Notes: generated by a model not told the origin, from the sequence alone. A stretch of 64,000 nt of DNA from Maricaulis sp. (GCF_017643475.1 NZ_JAEPNI010000001.1:372001-436000); one strand, 5' to 3'; shown: positions 9,001-18,690, counted from the stretch's first letter. Numbers and translations: made by a program.

Positions 9001-12000
9001 GCGCTGCCGTTGGTGTTGGTGTGTCCATGGGTGGTGCCGGCGGCGGCGGTGGCTACGGAAACTCGGTTTATGTCGACTCGACCAGCAATACGATCACGGT
9101 CGGGAACAACTCTCACGGCCTTGTCGCCCAGTCCATCGGTGGCGGCGGCGGTAATGGCGGCTTCTCCTTCTCCGGATCGCTGACTGCGGGTGGCGCAGCC
9201 GGTATCGGTGTTGATGTCGCCATGGGCGGTGATGGCGGCGCGGGCTCCTATTCCGATGCGGTGACGCTGCACAGTGATGGCATCATCCAGACCTCTGGTG
9301 ACAATTCCCACGGTCTCTTTGCGCAGTCCGTCGGTGGTGGCGGCGGCAATGGTGGCTGGTCGGCGACGGGCAGTCTCTCCATCGGTGGCACCGCGGGCGT
9401 CGGTGTTGGAGTTTCCCTGGGCGGCGATGGCGGCTCTGGCGGCACGGTGCTTGCCGACGTCCTGGTCACGTCCGACGGTGGTGTCTTCACCTTTGGTGAT
9501 ATTTCTCACGGCATCCTGGCCCAGTCCATCGGCGGTGGTGGCGGTAATGGCGGTTTCGCCTTCTCCGGCACGCTCGGTGTGGGTGGAACGGCAGGCGGCG
9601 CCGTCAATGTGGCGCTTGGCGGTGACGCTGGCGCCGGCGCGTATGCCAATGACGTAACCGTTCAAGCGACGGATGTGGTCGAGACGACCGGTGACGGCTC
9701 TCACGGTATCGCAGCACAGTCCATCGGCGGCGGCGGCGGCAATGGTGGCTGGTCCGCGACCGGCAATATCACTGCGGGCGGCACAGGCGGCGTCGGTGTG
9801 GGCGTCTCGATTGGCGGCGGCGGCGGTGCCGGTTCCTATTCGGGCACGGTGACGGTCACCCAGACAGAGCATGTCATCACGCAAGGCGCCGAGTCCCATG
9901 GTATCTTAGCCCAGTCCATTGGCGGCGGCGGCGGCAATGGTGGTTTCTCCATCGCAGCCGGAGCCGGATTTGGTGGAACGGTCGGCGGTGCGGTCAACGT
10001 TTCGCTCGGTGGTAATGGCGCCATTGGTGGGGACGCCAATCATGTGTCCGTAACTGCAGAAGACGTCGCTACGGCGGGCGACGGTTCCGTCGGTGTTCTC
10101 GCGCAGTCCATTGGCGGCGGCGGCGGCAATGGTGGCTTCGCCATCGCAGCCGGAATCGGCGGCGGTGGCACCGTCGGCGGCGCGGTCAATGTCACTATTG
10201 GCGGCGGAGCGGGCGATGGTGGAGTCGCGCGCAATGTCACGGTGGTCGTCGAAGATGTCGTCACCCTGGGTGACGACGCAATCGGTGTCCTTGCCCAGTC
10301 ACTCGGCGGCGGTGGTGGTAATGGCGGTTTCTCCATTGCAGCCGGCGCTGGTGCCGGCGGCACGGTCGGCGGCGCGCTCGGCGTGTCCATCGGCGGCGGC
10401 GCGGGTGATGGCGGTTCTGCGGGCGATGTCACGGTCACGACCGATGCGGTCACGACCATGGGAGACGGCTCCCATGGTATTTCCGCCCAGTCGATCGGCG
10501 GAGGCGGCGGTAATGGCGGCATGTCCATTTCCGGCGGTCTCAGCTTCGGCCAGCAAGCCGCGACGATCGGAGTGACCATCGGTGGTGGCGGTGGCACCGG
10601 CGATACGCCTGGCATCGTTCGGGTGACAGCCAATGAACAGGTCTACACAATGGGCGATGACGCCCACGGCATCCTGGCCCAGTCCATCGGTGGCGGCGGC
10701 GGTGATGGCGGTCTGGCCATTTCCGGCTCGATCACAGCGGGCAGCTCGAACGCTGCTGGCATCAACGTCGCGCTTGGCGGAGATGGTGGCGCCGGCTCGG
10801 ATTCCAACGAGGTCTATGTGACCACGCTGGATACGGTCTACACCGAAGGCGATCGCTCTCACGGCATTCTCGCCCAGTCCATTGGCGGCGGCGGCGGTAA
10901 TGGCGGCATGTCCATTACCGGTTCGATCACGCTGGCGGGTTCTAATGGTGGTTCCATTGGTGTTTCGCTCGGTGGTGGTGCTGGCGCGGCCAGCAACTCC
11001 GATGATGTCACGGTCGATGTGCAGGGCCAGGTCGGCACGGAAGGTGACTTCTCGGTCGGCGTTCTCGCGCAGTCCATCGGTGGCGGAGGCGGTAATGGTG
11101 GTGCAGCCATCGCGGGTTCCTTCACCGGTTCGGGTTCCACATCCATCGGCCTGAATTTCGGCCTGGGCGCCGAAGGTGCGATCGGCGGCAATGCGGGTGA
11201 TGTCTCCCTGACCTCACACGATATCGTTGTGACGCTGGGTGACTATTCCCACGGCCTGGAAGCACAATCCATCGGTGGTGGTGGCGGTAGCGGCGGCTTC
11301 GCAATTACCGGTGCGATCAATGCCTCGGGCAATCGCGCACTGGGTGGTGTTCTGGGTATTGGTGGTGATGGCGGCAATGGCGGTGATGCCGGCGGCGTGA
11401 CCATCGACAATACCGGTGCTGTTTCCACTACCGGTCTGGGCTCCCACGCGATTATCGCTCAGTCCCTGGGTGGTGGCGGTGGTGATGCCGGCTTTGCTGT
11501 CTCTGCTGCGGCCAGTTTCGGCGGTGGTTCCACGGTCTATGCAGTGCCCTTCTCCATCGGTGGCGTAGCCTCCAATGGTGGTGATGGCGGCACGGCAGAT
11601 GTCACCAACCGTTCGACGCTGATGACAGTGGGCGATGGATCCTCCGGTCTTCTGGCGCAGTCGATTGGCGGCGGTGGTGGTAACGGCACGTTTGCCGCAA
11701 CCGGCTCGGCGACAGTCTTTTCCGGTGGTGCAGCAGCCTCCTTTGGTATTGGTGGCCTGGCGGGCGGCAATGGTGGCACGGCTGATGCGGTCACGGTCGA
11801 TAACTCCGGCACAATCTACACCCAAGGCGACAGTTCCATGGGTATCGGCGCCCAGTCCATCGGTGGCGGCGGCGGTAATGGCCACTACTCGCTGGGCGTC
11901 GCGGTTGGCGCAGGCAATACCGGCGTGATCCCGGTCTGGGGCTTCAAGATGGGTGGCAATGGTGGTTCCGGTGGAACTTCCTCCACGGTTGATGTCACCA

Positions 12001-15000
12001 ATTCCGCGCAGATCGGCACGCAGGGTAGCGGTTCTCACGGAATCTTCGCCCAGTCCATCGGTGGCGGCGGCGGTAATGGCGGTTGGGCGGGCGCAGTGTC
12101 TGTCACCGACGGTTCACGTGCTTATACCGCATCGGTCGCGATTGGCGGCGATGGTGGCGACGGAGGTGTTTCCGGCGCTGTCACGGTCGACAACACCGCG
12201 GTCATCGGCACGCTGGGCAATGACGCCCACGGCGTCCTCGCCCAGTCTATCGGCGGCGGTGGCGGTAATGGCGGATTCGCATTTGCCATCTCTGGATCTG
12301 CGGGCTCGAATGCGGGTGCACTTGGTGTCGCGCTGGGCGGCAATGCTGGCACGGGTAATGATTCCGACACGGTCCAGGTGGACAATACCCAGACCATCAC
12401 CACGCAGGGTCTTAATGCTTCCGGCATCGCAGCCCAGTCTGTTGGTGGCGGCGGCGGTAATGGTGGATTTGCCGTGTCCGGTGCAATCGCTGTCGGTTCC
12501 ACCGCGAACACGGCCTCCGTTGCCCTGGGCGGCAATGGCGGCACGGGCGGTGATGCACAGGCGGTCACGGTCAATAATTCCGGCGATATCGGCACGCTGC
12601 TTGATGGCGGTCGTGGTATCCTTGCGCAGTCCGTTGGTGGCGGCGGCGGTACGGGTGGTTTCTCGATTACCGGATCCGTTGCGCTTGCGGGCAGCAATAG
12701 CCCGCTTGCGGCCAGCGTGGGCGTTGGCGGCACCGGCGGTACAGGCGGAATCGCGCGTGATGTCTCCGTCACCAATGACGGTCTGATTGTCACTTCGGGT
12801 GGCCAGGCTCAGGGTATCTTGGCGCAGTCCATCGGTGGTGGCGGCGGTACCGGCGGCTGGACGGGTTCGCTCGCCTTTGCTGTCGGCAATTCGACATATA
12901 CGGCCTCCGTTGGCGTCGGCGGCGATGGTGGCAACGGCGGCAATGCCGGCGCGGTCTCGGTCAACAATAACGGCATCATCTCCACGACAGGCAATGACAG
13001 TTCCGGCATTACGGCCCAGTCGGTCGGCGGCGGTGGCGGTACGGGCGGGTTTGCCCTGTCCGGGACCGGTGCAGGCGCCAGCCAGGCGGCCAATTCTGCC
13101 AATGTCACAGTCGGTGGCCAGGGTGGAGCGGCTGGAGATGCGTCCGATGTGACCATCTCCGGTGCGGCTGCGGTCATGACCCAGGGCGACCGCTCCCACG
13201 GTATTCATGGCCAGTCCACTGGTGGTGGCGGCGGTAATGGCGGCTGGACGGGTAATCTGTCCGGAGCCTTCTCCGGCTCCAATGCGCGCACGATCAATGT
13301 TGGTATCGGTGGCGATGGTGCAGGCGGCGGTGATGCCGGCAATGTCACAATCAGCCAGTCCGACACGGTCTCCACGAATGGCGCGGGCGCTCACGGCGTC
13401 TTTGCCCAGTCGATCGGCGGCGGTGGCGGTGATGGCGGTTTCTCGATCGCGGGTACGCTGACGGGCGGTTCCAACTCCACCACGCTGGGCGTGACACTTG
13501 GCGGATCCGGTGGTGCAGCCGGCAGCGCGGGCACGGCATCCGTTACCAGTACGGGGGATGCCGTCGTCACGGTGGGGCACGCTTCGCACGGCCTGTTCGC
13601 ACAATCTCTCGGCGGCGGTGGTGGTAATGGCGGTTTCGCCGGTACCTTCTCCGGTGCACTGACCTCGTCGAACACCGTGTCGCTGGGCGTATCGCTGGGC
13701 GGTGACGGTGCCGGCGGTGGTGCCGGTAATACTGCGACCGTCAACTCGACCTCCGATATCGGCACCAGCGGTAATGTCTCCCACGGCATCATGGCGCAGT
13801 CGGTTGGCGGCGGCGGCGGCAATGGCGGCGCGACCTATACGGCGTCCTTCTCCGCAGCGAACTCCAAAAGTCTCAATATATCCCTCGGTGGTACGGGCGG
13901 AATCGCCGGCGCCGGCGGTGCTGTCAACGTCACCCAGGACGGTGTCATCCTGACATCAGGTGCCGCTTCCTACGGTATTTTCGCGCAGTCTGTTGGCGGC
14001 GGTGGTGGCCAGGGCGGTTATGCGGGCAATCTCTCGCTGACCGGTTCCAATTCCACATCGGTCGACCTGTCGCTTGGCGGTGACGCCGGCGATGGCAGTA
14101 CTGGCGGAAATGTCTCGGTTGACCTGTCCGGCGTGGTCCAGACCAGCGGCGAGGCCTCGCACGGCGTCTTCGCGCAGTCTGTCGGCGGCGGTGGCGGCCA
14201 GGGCGGCATGGTCGGTGTGGATGAAGACACGTTTGGCGCTTTCCTGACCGGTTCGACATCAGGCAGCGTGGGTACCAATTCCAACAGTATCAACGTCTCT
14301 GTGGGTGGTGCCGGTGGTGCTGGTAATTCCGGTGGTTCGGTGACGGTCAACTCGGCTGCGACTATCCTGACCATGGGAGACCAGGCGGTCGGCGTATACG
14401 CCCAGTCCATTGGTGGCGGTGGCGGTGATGGCGGGGTCGGCTTTGCCACGTCCGGGTCGTTCGGCAAGGGCAATAACGGCGATTACGCCATCGGAATTGG
14501 TGGTTCAGGCGGTACCGGTAGTGTCGGTGGCTCGGTTGATGTGACCAATACCGGTACCGTTGTAACACTCGGTGGTGCCGCTCACGGTGTCTTCGCCCAG
14601 TCGGTCGGCGGCGGCGGTGGTCGCGGTGGCGATGCCGGCGGCTTTGTCACGTCCTACAATTCCACAGACAATGCGGGCACACGTGATACCCAGGTCTCAG
14701 TGTCCATGGGTGGCTCTGGCGGCACCGGTGGTGATGGTGGTTCAGTTACCGTCGACAACCAGGGTGCAATCGGTGTCAGCGGCGAGATGTCCAACGGAAT
14801 CTTCGCCCAGTCCGTCGGTGGCGGTGGTGGTGAAGGCGGTCTGGTGTCCCAGTCCGGCGAGCTTGTAAAAACCTGGCTTGGCTTCATCTCAAACGATGAA
14901 AACCGCGCGGCCTCGATCAATATCGGTGGTTCCGGTGGAGCTGCGGGTGACGGCGGTGATGTTGTTGTCACCAACAGCGGCGTCATCCTCGCGGACAATG

Positions 15001-18000
15001 CGCGCAGCGGCTATGGCATCTTTGCCCAGTCCGTTGGCGGTGGTGGCGGTGTCGGCGGGTCCGGCCTCGCTGGCAATGTCGCCGTTGGTGGTGCTGGCGG
15101 TGCGGCCGGTGATGGCGGCAATGTCACCATCGACAATAGCGGCATGGTCATGACGACCGGCTCCAATGCCTATGGCATTTTCGCCCAGTCCATCGGTGGC
15201 GGTGGCGGCGTTGGAGGCGCGACCGATTATGACGACAGCAATGACAGCCGGACAGCTCTCGGCGCGACGATCCAGACGGCTGCCGATCTGACCGAGTTCT
15301 ACCAGCTGCTCGACAGCTTCAATAATCCGTCTCTGACGCTGAATATCGGCGGTCGGGGTGGTGCAGCCGGTGATGGTGGTGACATCAACATCACCAATTC
15401 CGGCTCGATCCACACAACGGGTGATGGAGCGCATGGCATCATGGCCCAGTCGATCGGTGGCGGCGGCGGTGTTGGCGGTGCCGGCTCCGTAGGTGCCTGG
15501 GGCGATGTGACGATCTCAGGTATTGGCGGCTCGGCCGGCGATGGCGGTGACATCAACATCACCCATGTCGGCGATATCACTACGGAAGGCTTTGGTGCCT
15601 ATGGTATCTTTGCTCAGTCTATCGGTGGTGGCGGTGGTGCCGCCGGAGACTATTCCTTCGGCTTTGGAACCTACACGACCAATGTCGGGCTGAACCCGTT
15701 CTCTGGCGGTGACGGCGATGGTGGTGACATCACGATCCGCACCAATGGCAATATCAATATCCGCGGCTTTGGCGCGACGGGTATCTTTGCCCAGTCCGTT
15801 GGTGGCGGGGGTGGTTTGCTGGGTAATTTCGGCTCACAGCTGGGATCGCTTGGCAGTTTCCTTGGTGCTGGTACGGCCGGTGAAGTGAACATCATCCACA
15901 CCGGTGATGTGATCGTTCCCGACGTCAATGGTGTGGCTGTCCTTCTGCAGTCGGATGCGCGTGATGGTACGGATGATCTGAGCATCACCCTCGATAGCGA
16001 TATCCGAGGTGGTTCCGTGTTCGGCCTGGGTGTCTTCTTTGACGGCGGCGCCAACAATGTCCTCAACACGGGCGGTACCCTGTCTGCCGTGTCTGGCCAG
16101 GCGATCACGATGACGACAGGCAATGACACGGTGAACAACACCGGCTGGGTCGTCGGCAATATCGATCTGGGGTCGGGGCTGAACGCCTTCAACAACCAGC
16201 TCGATTCAACCTTCATGGCCTTCACCACGATCGATCTGGGTGGTCCGCAGCCGAACGCTCCGCAGGAGCCACTGACGGTTGTCACCGGCGACAAGGGTCT
16301 GGTCCAGGTTCAAGACACAGTCGCGACAGTTTCCAGCGACAAGCCGCTGTTGATGGTTCAGGACAGCTCCGTGCCAGCCGTTCCGACGTCGGGTCTGCTC
16401 ATGACCAATAACAAGGGTACGGTCCAAGTTCAGGATATCCAGGGCGTCGCTGCCAGCAACGACAAGGGGTATGTCACGGTTCAGGATGGTCTGACCACAG
16501 CGTCCGCGAATGCGATCACGCTTCCGGATACGGTCCAGGTCCAGCGTGAGCTGACCGCGTCTGCTCCGGCAGTCTCGGGTGGTACCTTCACTAACGAAGG
16601 CACCTTCCTGATGGGACTTTCGGCGACGACCCGTCCGATTGACCTGCGTGCTGGCGAGACCTTCTACAATCTCGATGCCGACGGCGATCCGCTCTACAAC
16701 ATCTTCTACGGTGCACGGGTGGTGAACCAGGTCGCCCTGAACGGTGACTATGTCCAGACGGCCGACGGTCACCTGGTCTTTGATGTGGCTTATGGTCCGT
16801 ATGACTATGACCATGTCACACTCACCGGTGATGTGACGGTCGATGGCACCGGTGATGTGACCTTCATCTGGCTGTCCGACAATGATCCGACTCCGCTTTT
16901 CACCTCCACGGGTGGAACGGCGACGAATAATGGTCTGGAAATCACCGATACGCTGGCTGTGGACTTCTCGGTCCGCGCAGAAGCCAATCGCATCATGCTC
17001 GATATCGAGACGGACTTTGGTGCCGTGGACGGTCTTAACCGCAATGAGCGCTCACTGGGTGCTCATATGGACTCCAATCTGGATGTCGGTGGAGCGGAAG
17101 GCACGGGGCGCCTGCTGGCCTGGCTCGGTAATCTCCAGGATCCGGACCTGTACAAATACATCATGACGGAGCTGAACCCGGAGCCGCACATCGCCGTGCT
17201 GCAGGGTCTGACCAATACCAGCCTGTCCTTCTCTGATGATCTCATCAATTGCGGCACGCCGTCCTCGATGCGTTCGGAAGAAGAGTGCAACTGGTCGCGC
17301 ATGGATGTGGGCACGGCGGATCGTGATCGTTCCTTCGAACGCTTCTCGACCCAGGCGGATACCTTCTCTGTCCGCGCAGGCTTCCAGCGTCCGATCAATG
17401 ATACCTGGAACGCCGGTGCGGCGATCGGGTATGAGTCCGTGAACTATCACGACATTGATGGAACCCGTGCCGGAACCAATGGCGAAGGTGTGACGCTTGG
17501 TGCCACGATCAATCGCGACTTCCACGGTGGAGGTATTTTCGCAGCCACGCTCAGTGGTGGCTGGATGAAGTATGACACTGTGCGTCTGATCAATGTCTTC
17601 GAGCCGCAGATTGCCGAGAGCAGTCCGGAAGCCGGTTATGTGGACCTGCGGGTCCGCTCCGGTTTGATGACGGAGTTCGACAACGGCTTCTACATCCTCC
17701 CGCGTGCGGATCTGAGCTTCACCAATCTCATCCACAACGGTTTCCACGAGACCGGTGCTGACGGTATCGGCATGCGGTCCGGTGGCGATAGTGACTGGAT
17801 GATCATCGGTAGCCCGGCCGTGGAGTTCGGCTGGACCCGCGAGTACGAGGATGGTCGTGAATTCCGGGCCAGCGCGACCTTTGGCGGTCGTCTGCATTCG
17901 GATGATTATCTCGGACTGCCGATGAGCTTCGCTGAAGCGCCTGCGGGTGTGATCCCGGCGATGATCGAAACCCAGATCGACCAGGAAATGTACACCTTCG

Positions 18001-18119
18001 ATGCGGGTTTCGAGTTTATCCAGGGCGACCGGGTGAACCTCTCCTTCAGCTATCGTGGCGAATACGGAGAGACCAGCGACAACCACCAAGCCGGCTTCCA
18101 GCTCGGCGTACGGTTCTAG
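6060..18119 (+). CDS. Giant glycine-rich repeat autotransporter adhesin
   Basis: This 4,019-residue type V-secreted surface protein has an extended signal peptide (cleavage near AAQAQS, about residue 47), a passenger made almost wholly of about 45 repeats of 60-70 residues, and a C-terminal autotransporter beta-barrel (about 3755-4019) ending in LGVRF with the required terminal aromatic residue. Each repeat contains a core such as LAQSIGGGGGNGGF and VTVDNSG-type strands, which suggests a long beta-helix or solenoid. About residues 3410-3495 form a different mini-repeat built on VQVQD. The GTG start at 6060 follows GGGGGAG at good spacing; an upstream in-frame GTG at 6027 lacks one. It directly follows the exopolysaccharide genes and ends at a strong terminator. 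Adhesion or biofilm function is inferred from architecture. Confidence 0.93.
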   Translation: MSKENRVSTGRARAVSRLLLGTSMHAMGIALAGLGAAAVLAPAAQAQSVGDPVTNPLTGATETIEAVLGSNVVMTSNYNIIIIATATGQTIVDPTATSDTAGSATTYTVTAINTNAGGDVISFTAEDSGGNSVSFASVTSRSGDVSGASSGIAGAPGSPAGAVNPAIPAGNTNVFTDRQRGSDGSDGDDAWGARICIIKCFTIGANGDPGEDGGDGPDVVHTLTAGNNGNIDSISNDLPGISVVSIGGDGGQGGDAYGFGFQGYEGGEGGVGGLVDLTSYVDVTTSGINSHGIFAMSRAGRGGDGGSGFIWSDGGSSGEAAEGGIVNVANHGAISTTGDGAVGIMAMSMGGASGDAGDSFGIVGDADSGSTGGNGASVTVDNHGSIITTGVGADGIFAQSLGGSGGNSGSSGGIVAFGGGGGGAGNGGEVTVTNQSGATITTRGDESVGITAQSIGGGGGRSGASSGVVALGSSSGAGGDGDTVRVYNYGSISTGSDTQSNLGITGDRAHGILAQSIGGGGGSARGTGGLVAVGGGGGSGGAASNVYVHNDGLITTMGEGAMGILIQSIGGGGGNGSSSGGIAAIGGTGAGGGSASGVYVTGTGTISTTGVDAHGVLAQAIGGGGGNGGTSGGIVAVGGSGDDGGDGGIVNVAMGSVLTEGDRSFGILAQSIGGGGGNGAAGGGIVGIGGSGTGGGLGNTVTVTTSGLIQTQGFGATGIVAQSIGGGGGNGGAGGGIVAVGGGGGTGNHSNTVTVNANGNILTTGENSGAILAQSVGGGGGNGGSAVSGGLFASVAIGGNGGAGGDGGRVSVNTGAGSVIETRENGSTGIFGQSVGGGGGNGGYSVSGSIGLFGSVSVAVGGDGATGGDGGVVSMDIDGSVLTFGDNAHAILAQSVGGGGGNGGQSFAGSVSAGLGASASVSVAVGGDAGSGGDGDHVIVYTSDTIQTSGNNSSGLLAQSIGGGGGNGGWTGTATLAISDGAAVGVGVSMGGAGGGGGYGNSVYVDSTSNTITVGNNSHGLVAQSIGGGGGNGGFSFSGSLTAGGAAGIGVDVAMGGDGGAGSYSDAVTLHSDGIIQTSGDNSHGLFAQSVGGGGGNGGWSATGSLSIGGTAGVGVGVSLGGDGGSGGTVLADVLVTSDGGVFTFGDISHGILAQSIGGGGGNGGFAFSGTLGVGGTAGGAVNVALGGDAGAGAYANDVTVQATDVVETTGDGSHGIAAQSIGGGGGNGGWSATGNITAGGTGGVGVGVSIGGGGGAGSYSGTVTVTQTEHVITQGAESHGILAQSIGGGGGNGGFSIAAGAGFGGTVGGAVNVSLGGNGAIGGDANHVSVTAEDVATAGDGSVGVLAQSIGGGGGNGGFAIAAGIGGGGTVGGAVNVTIGGGAGDGGVARNVTVVVEDVVTLGDDAIGVLAQSLGGGGGNGGFSIAAGAGAGGTVGGALGVSIGGGAGDGGSAGDVTVTTDAVTTMGDGSHGISAQSIGGGGGNGGMSISGGLSFGQQAATIGVTIGGGGGTGDTPGIVRVTANEQVYTMGDDAHGILAQSIGGGGGDGGLAISGSITAGSSNAAGINVALGGDGGAGSDSNEVYVTTLDTVYTEGDRSHGILAQSIGGGGGNGGMSITGSITLAGSNGGSIGVSLGGGAGAASNSDDVTVDVQGQVGTEGDFSVGVLAQSIGGGGGNGGAAIAGSFTGSGSTSIGLNFGLGAEGAIGGNAGDVSLTSHDIVVTLGDYSHGLEAQSIGGGGGSGGFAITGAINASGNRALGGVLGIGGDGGNGGDAGGVTIDNTGAVSTTGLGSHAIIAQSLGGGGGDAGFAVSAAASFGGGSTVYAVPFSIGGVASNGGDGGTADVTNRSTLMTVGDGSSGLLAQSIGGGGGNGTFAATGSATVFSGGAAASFGIGGLAGGNGGTADAVTVDNSGTIYTQGDSSMGIGAQSIGGGGGNGHYSLGVAVGAGNTGVIPVWGFKMGGNGGSGGTSSTVDVTNSAQIGTQGSGSHGIFAQSIGGGGGNGGWAGAVSVTDGSRAYTASVAIGGDGGDGGVSGAVTVDNTAVIGTLGNDAHGVLAQSIGGGGGNGGFAFAISGSAGSNAGALGVALGGNAGTGNDSDTVQVDNTQTITTQGLNASGIAAQSVGGGGGNGGFAVSGAIAVGSTANTASVALGGNGGTGGDAQAVTVNNSGDIGTLLDGGRGILAQSVGGGGGTGGFSITGSVALAGSNSPLAASVGVGGTGGTGGIARDVSVTNDGLIVTSGGQAQGILAQSIGGGGGTGGWTGSLAFAVGNSTYTASVGVGGDGGNGGNAGAVSVNNNGIISTTGNDSSGITAQSVGGGGGTGGFALSGTGAGASQAANSANVTVGGQGGAAGDASDVTISGAAAVMTQGDRSHGIHGQSTGGGGGNGGWTGNLSGAFSGSNARTINVGIGGDGAGGGDAGNVTISQSDTVSTNGAGAHGVFAQSIGGGGGDGGFSIAGTLTGGSNSTTLGVTLGGSGGAAGSAGTASVTSTGDAVVTVGHASHGLFAQSLGGGGGNGGFAGTFSGALTSSNTVSLGVSLGGDGAGGGAGNTATVNSTSDIGTSGNVSHGIMAQSVGGGGGNGGATYTASFSAANSKSLNISLGGTGGIAGAGGAVNVTQDGVILTSGAASYGIFAQSVGGGGGQGGYAGNLSLTGSNSTSVDLSLGGDAGDGSTGGNVSVDLSGVVQTSGEASHGVFAQSVGGGGGQGGMVGVDEDTFGAFLTGSTSGSVGTNSNSINVSVGGAGGAGNSGGSVTVNSAATILTMGDQAVGVYAQSIGGGGGDGGVGFATSGSFGKGNNGDYAIGIGGSGGTGSVGGSVDVTNTGTVVTLGGAAHGVFAQSVGGGGGRGGDAGGFVTSYNSTDNAGTRDTQVSVSMGGSGGTGGDGGSVTVDNQGAIGVSGEMSNGIFAQSVGGGGGEGGLVSQSGELVKTWLGFISNDENRAASINIGGSGGAAGDGGDVVVTNSGVILADNARSGYGIFAQSVGGGGGVGGSGLAGNVAVGGAGGAAGDGGNVTIDNSGMVMTTGSNAYGIFAQSIGGGGGVGGATDYDDSNDSRTALGATIQTAADLTEFYQLLDSFNNPSLTLNIGGRGGAAGDGGDINITNSGSIHTTGDGAHGIMAQSIGGGGGVGGAGSVGAWGDVTISGIGGSAGDGGDINITHVGDITTEGFGAYGIFAQSIGGGGGAAGDYSFGFGTYTTNVGLNPFSGGDGDGGDITIRTNGNINIRGFGATGIFAQSVGGGGGLLGNFGSQLGSLGSFLGAGTAGEVNIIHTGDVIVPDVNGVAVLLQSDARDGTDDLSITLDSDIRGGSVFGLGVFFDGGANNVLNTGGTLSAVSGQAITMTTGNDTVNNTGWVVGNIDLGSGLNAFNNQLDSTFMAFTTIDLGGPQPNAPQEPLTVVTGDKGLVQVQDTVATVSSDKPLLMVQDSSVPAVPTSGLLMTNNKGTVQVQDIQGVAASNDKGYVTVQDGLTTASANAITLPDTVQVQRELTASAPAVSGGTFTNEGTFLMGLSATTRPIDLRAGETFYNLDADGDPLYNIFYGARVVNQVALNGDYVQTADGHLVFDVAYGPYDYDHVTLTGDVTVDGTGDVTFIWLSDNDPTPLFTSTGGTATNNGLEITDTLAVDFSVRAEANRIMLDIETDFGAVDGLNRNERSLGAHMDSNLDVGGAEGTGRLLAWLGNLQDPDLYKYIMTELNPEPHIAVLQGLTNTSLSFSDDLINCGTPSSMRSEEECNWSRMDVGTADRDRSFERFSTQADTFSVRAGFQRPINDTWNAGAAIGYESVNYHDIDGTRAGTNGEGVTLGATINRDFHGGGIFAATLSGGWMKYDTVRLINVFEPQIAESSPEAGYVDLRVRSGLMTEFDNGFYILPRADLSFTNLIHNGFHETGADGIGMRSGGDSDWMIIGSPAVEFGWTREYEDGREFRASATFGGRLHSDDYLGLPMSFAEAPAGVIPAMIETQIDQEMYTFDAGFEFIQGDRVNLSFSYRGEYGETSDNHQAGFQLGVRF
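6940..15830 (+). repeat. About 45 tandem coding repeats (AQSIGGGGGNGG core)
   Basis: Within the autotransporter a core reading AQS(I/V/L)GGGGG recurs about 45 times, on average every 190-200 bp. The residue after GG alternates mainly among F, W, A and M, and the last ten copies change the Asn-Gly pair to Gln, Asp, Arg, Glu or Val. At the DNA level the cores read like CAGTCSATCGGCGGCGG and differ mostly at third positions, which shows selection on the protein and old, diverged duplications. Confidence 0.9.
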
Positions 18120-18141
18120 GTCCCGGTCCTGGTTCTAAAAG

Positions 18142-18174
18142 AAGGGGCGGGAGATCAGATCTCCCGCCCCTTTT
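18142..18174 (+). terminator. Strong intrinsic terminator of the autotransporter gene
   Basis: AAGGGGCGGGAGAT-CAG-ATCTCCCGCCCCTT is a perfect 14-bp GC-rich stem with a 3-base loop, running into TTTT. It lies 22 bp after the stop codon. Confidence 0.93.
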
Positions 18175-18258
18175 CAATTGACTGAGTGGCGTCGGTCGAG
18201 AATGATCCGCCCATGTCTGACACCACATGACAGGTTCTTGCGCGCCGCGATTTCTTCC

Positions 18259-18571
18259 ATGCGGATGATCGTGGACCGCGAGGACAATCAGGCCGACGCC
18301 TCGAAAAGCCAAACAGATGAGCCCCCGGCACAACTTCAGGAAAAGCGGTTTCTAACGGTTCATGAAAATCATGAAGCCGTTGAGTATGGAGCTCTTGTGG
18401 AGCTTCTCGACGAGGGCAGGCGTCTACCGTCGCCCCCAGACCTGAGCTCGATGACCTCGACGTTGAAGCCTCACCAGAAAGAAGGTGTGGGCTGGATGAG
18501 GTCGGTACTCCATGTTGGCCTCCCTGATGTGTTGCTTGCCGACGATATAGGGCTCAGAAAACCAATCCGCC
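18259..18571 (+). pseudogene. SNF2-family helicase fragment
   Basis: The reading frame here contains TLKPHQKEGVGWM and VLLADDIGLRK, which match the conserved N-terminal motifs (Q-motif-like segment and Walker A, normally LLADDMGLGKT) of SNF2/DEAD-like DNA translocases. The Walker A Gly is replaced by Arg, and the match stops immediately after it, where a short repeat (18568-18603) begins. The remaining helicase motifs, normally several hundred residues, are absent. The frame stays open to 18822 but the rest is not helicase. I read it as a truncated relic at the edge of a decayed islet; expression is unlikely to matter. Confidence 0.6.
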
Positions 18572-18603
18572 GTCCTGGCCGAATGACGTCAGCTTGCGGC
18601 TTG
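18568..18603. repeat. Copy A of the interspersed repeat core
   Basis: The segment CCTGGCCGAATGACGTCAGC and the following bases resemble segments at 24113-24145 and 26270-26306, and more distantly 50851-50886. It interrupts the SNF2 fragment. Confidence 0.5.
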
Positions 18604-18690
18604 AATACGAGCCGTTCCGCGTCTGTCGAGACTGCAGTGTCAGAGGAACTTGGCCTTGAGCGCAACGTAGCGGTTTCGTCGCCCCCACAG

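Noticed and set aside
7853..14998. Many long open frames antisense to the autotransporter (Pro- and Thr/Arg-rich)
   Set aside because: They are shadows of the GC-rich Gly repeats, lack ribosome sites and resemble no family.
6940..15830. Regular DNA repeats resembling a CRISPR or satellite array
   Set aside because: The repeats are in frame within one open reading frame, vary at third positions and encode the autotransporter passenger; there are no spacers of constant size and no cas genes.
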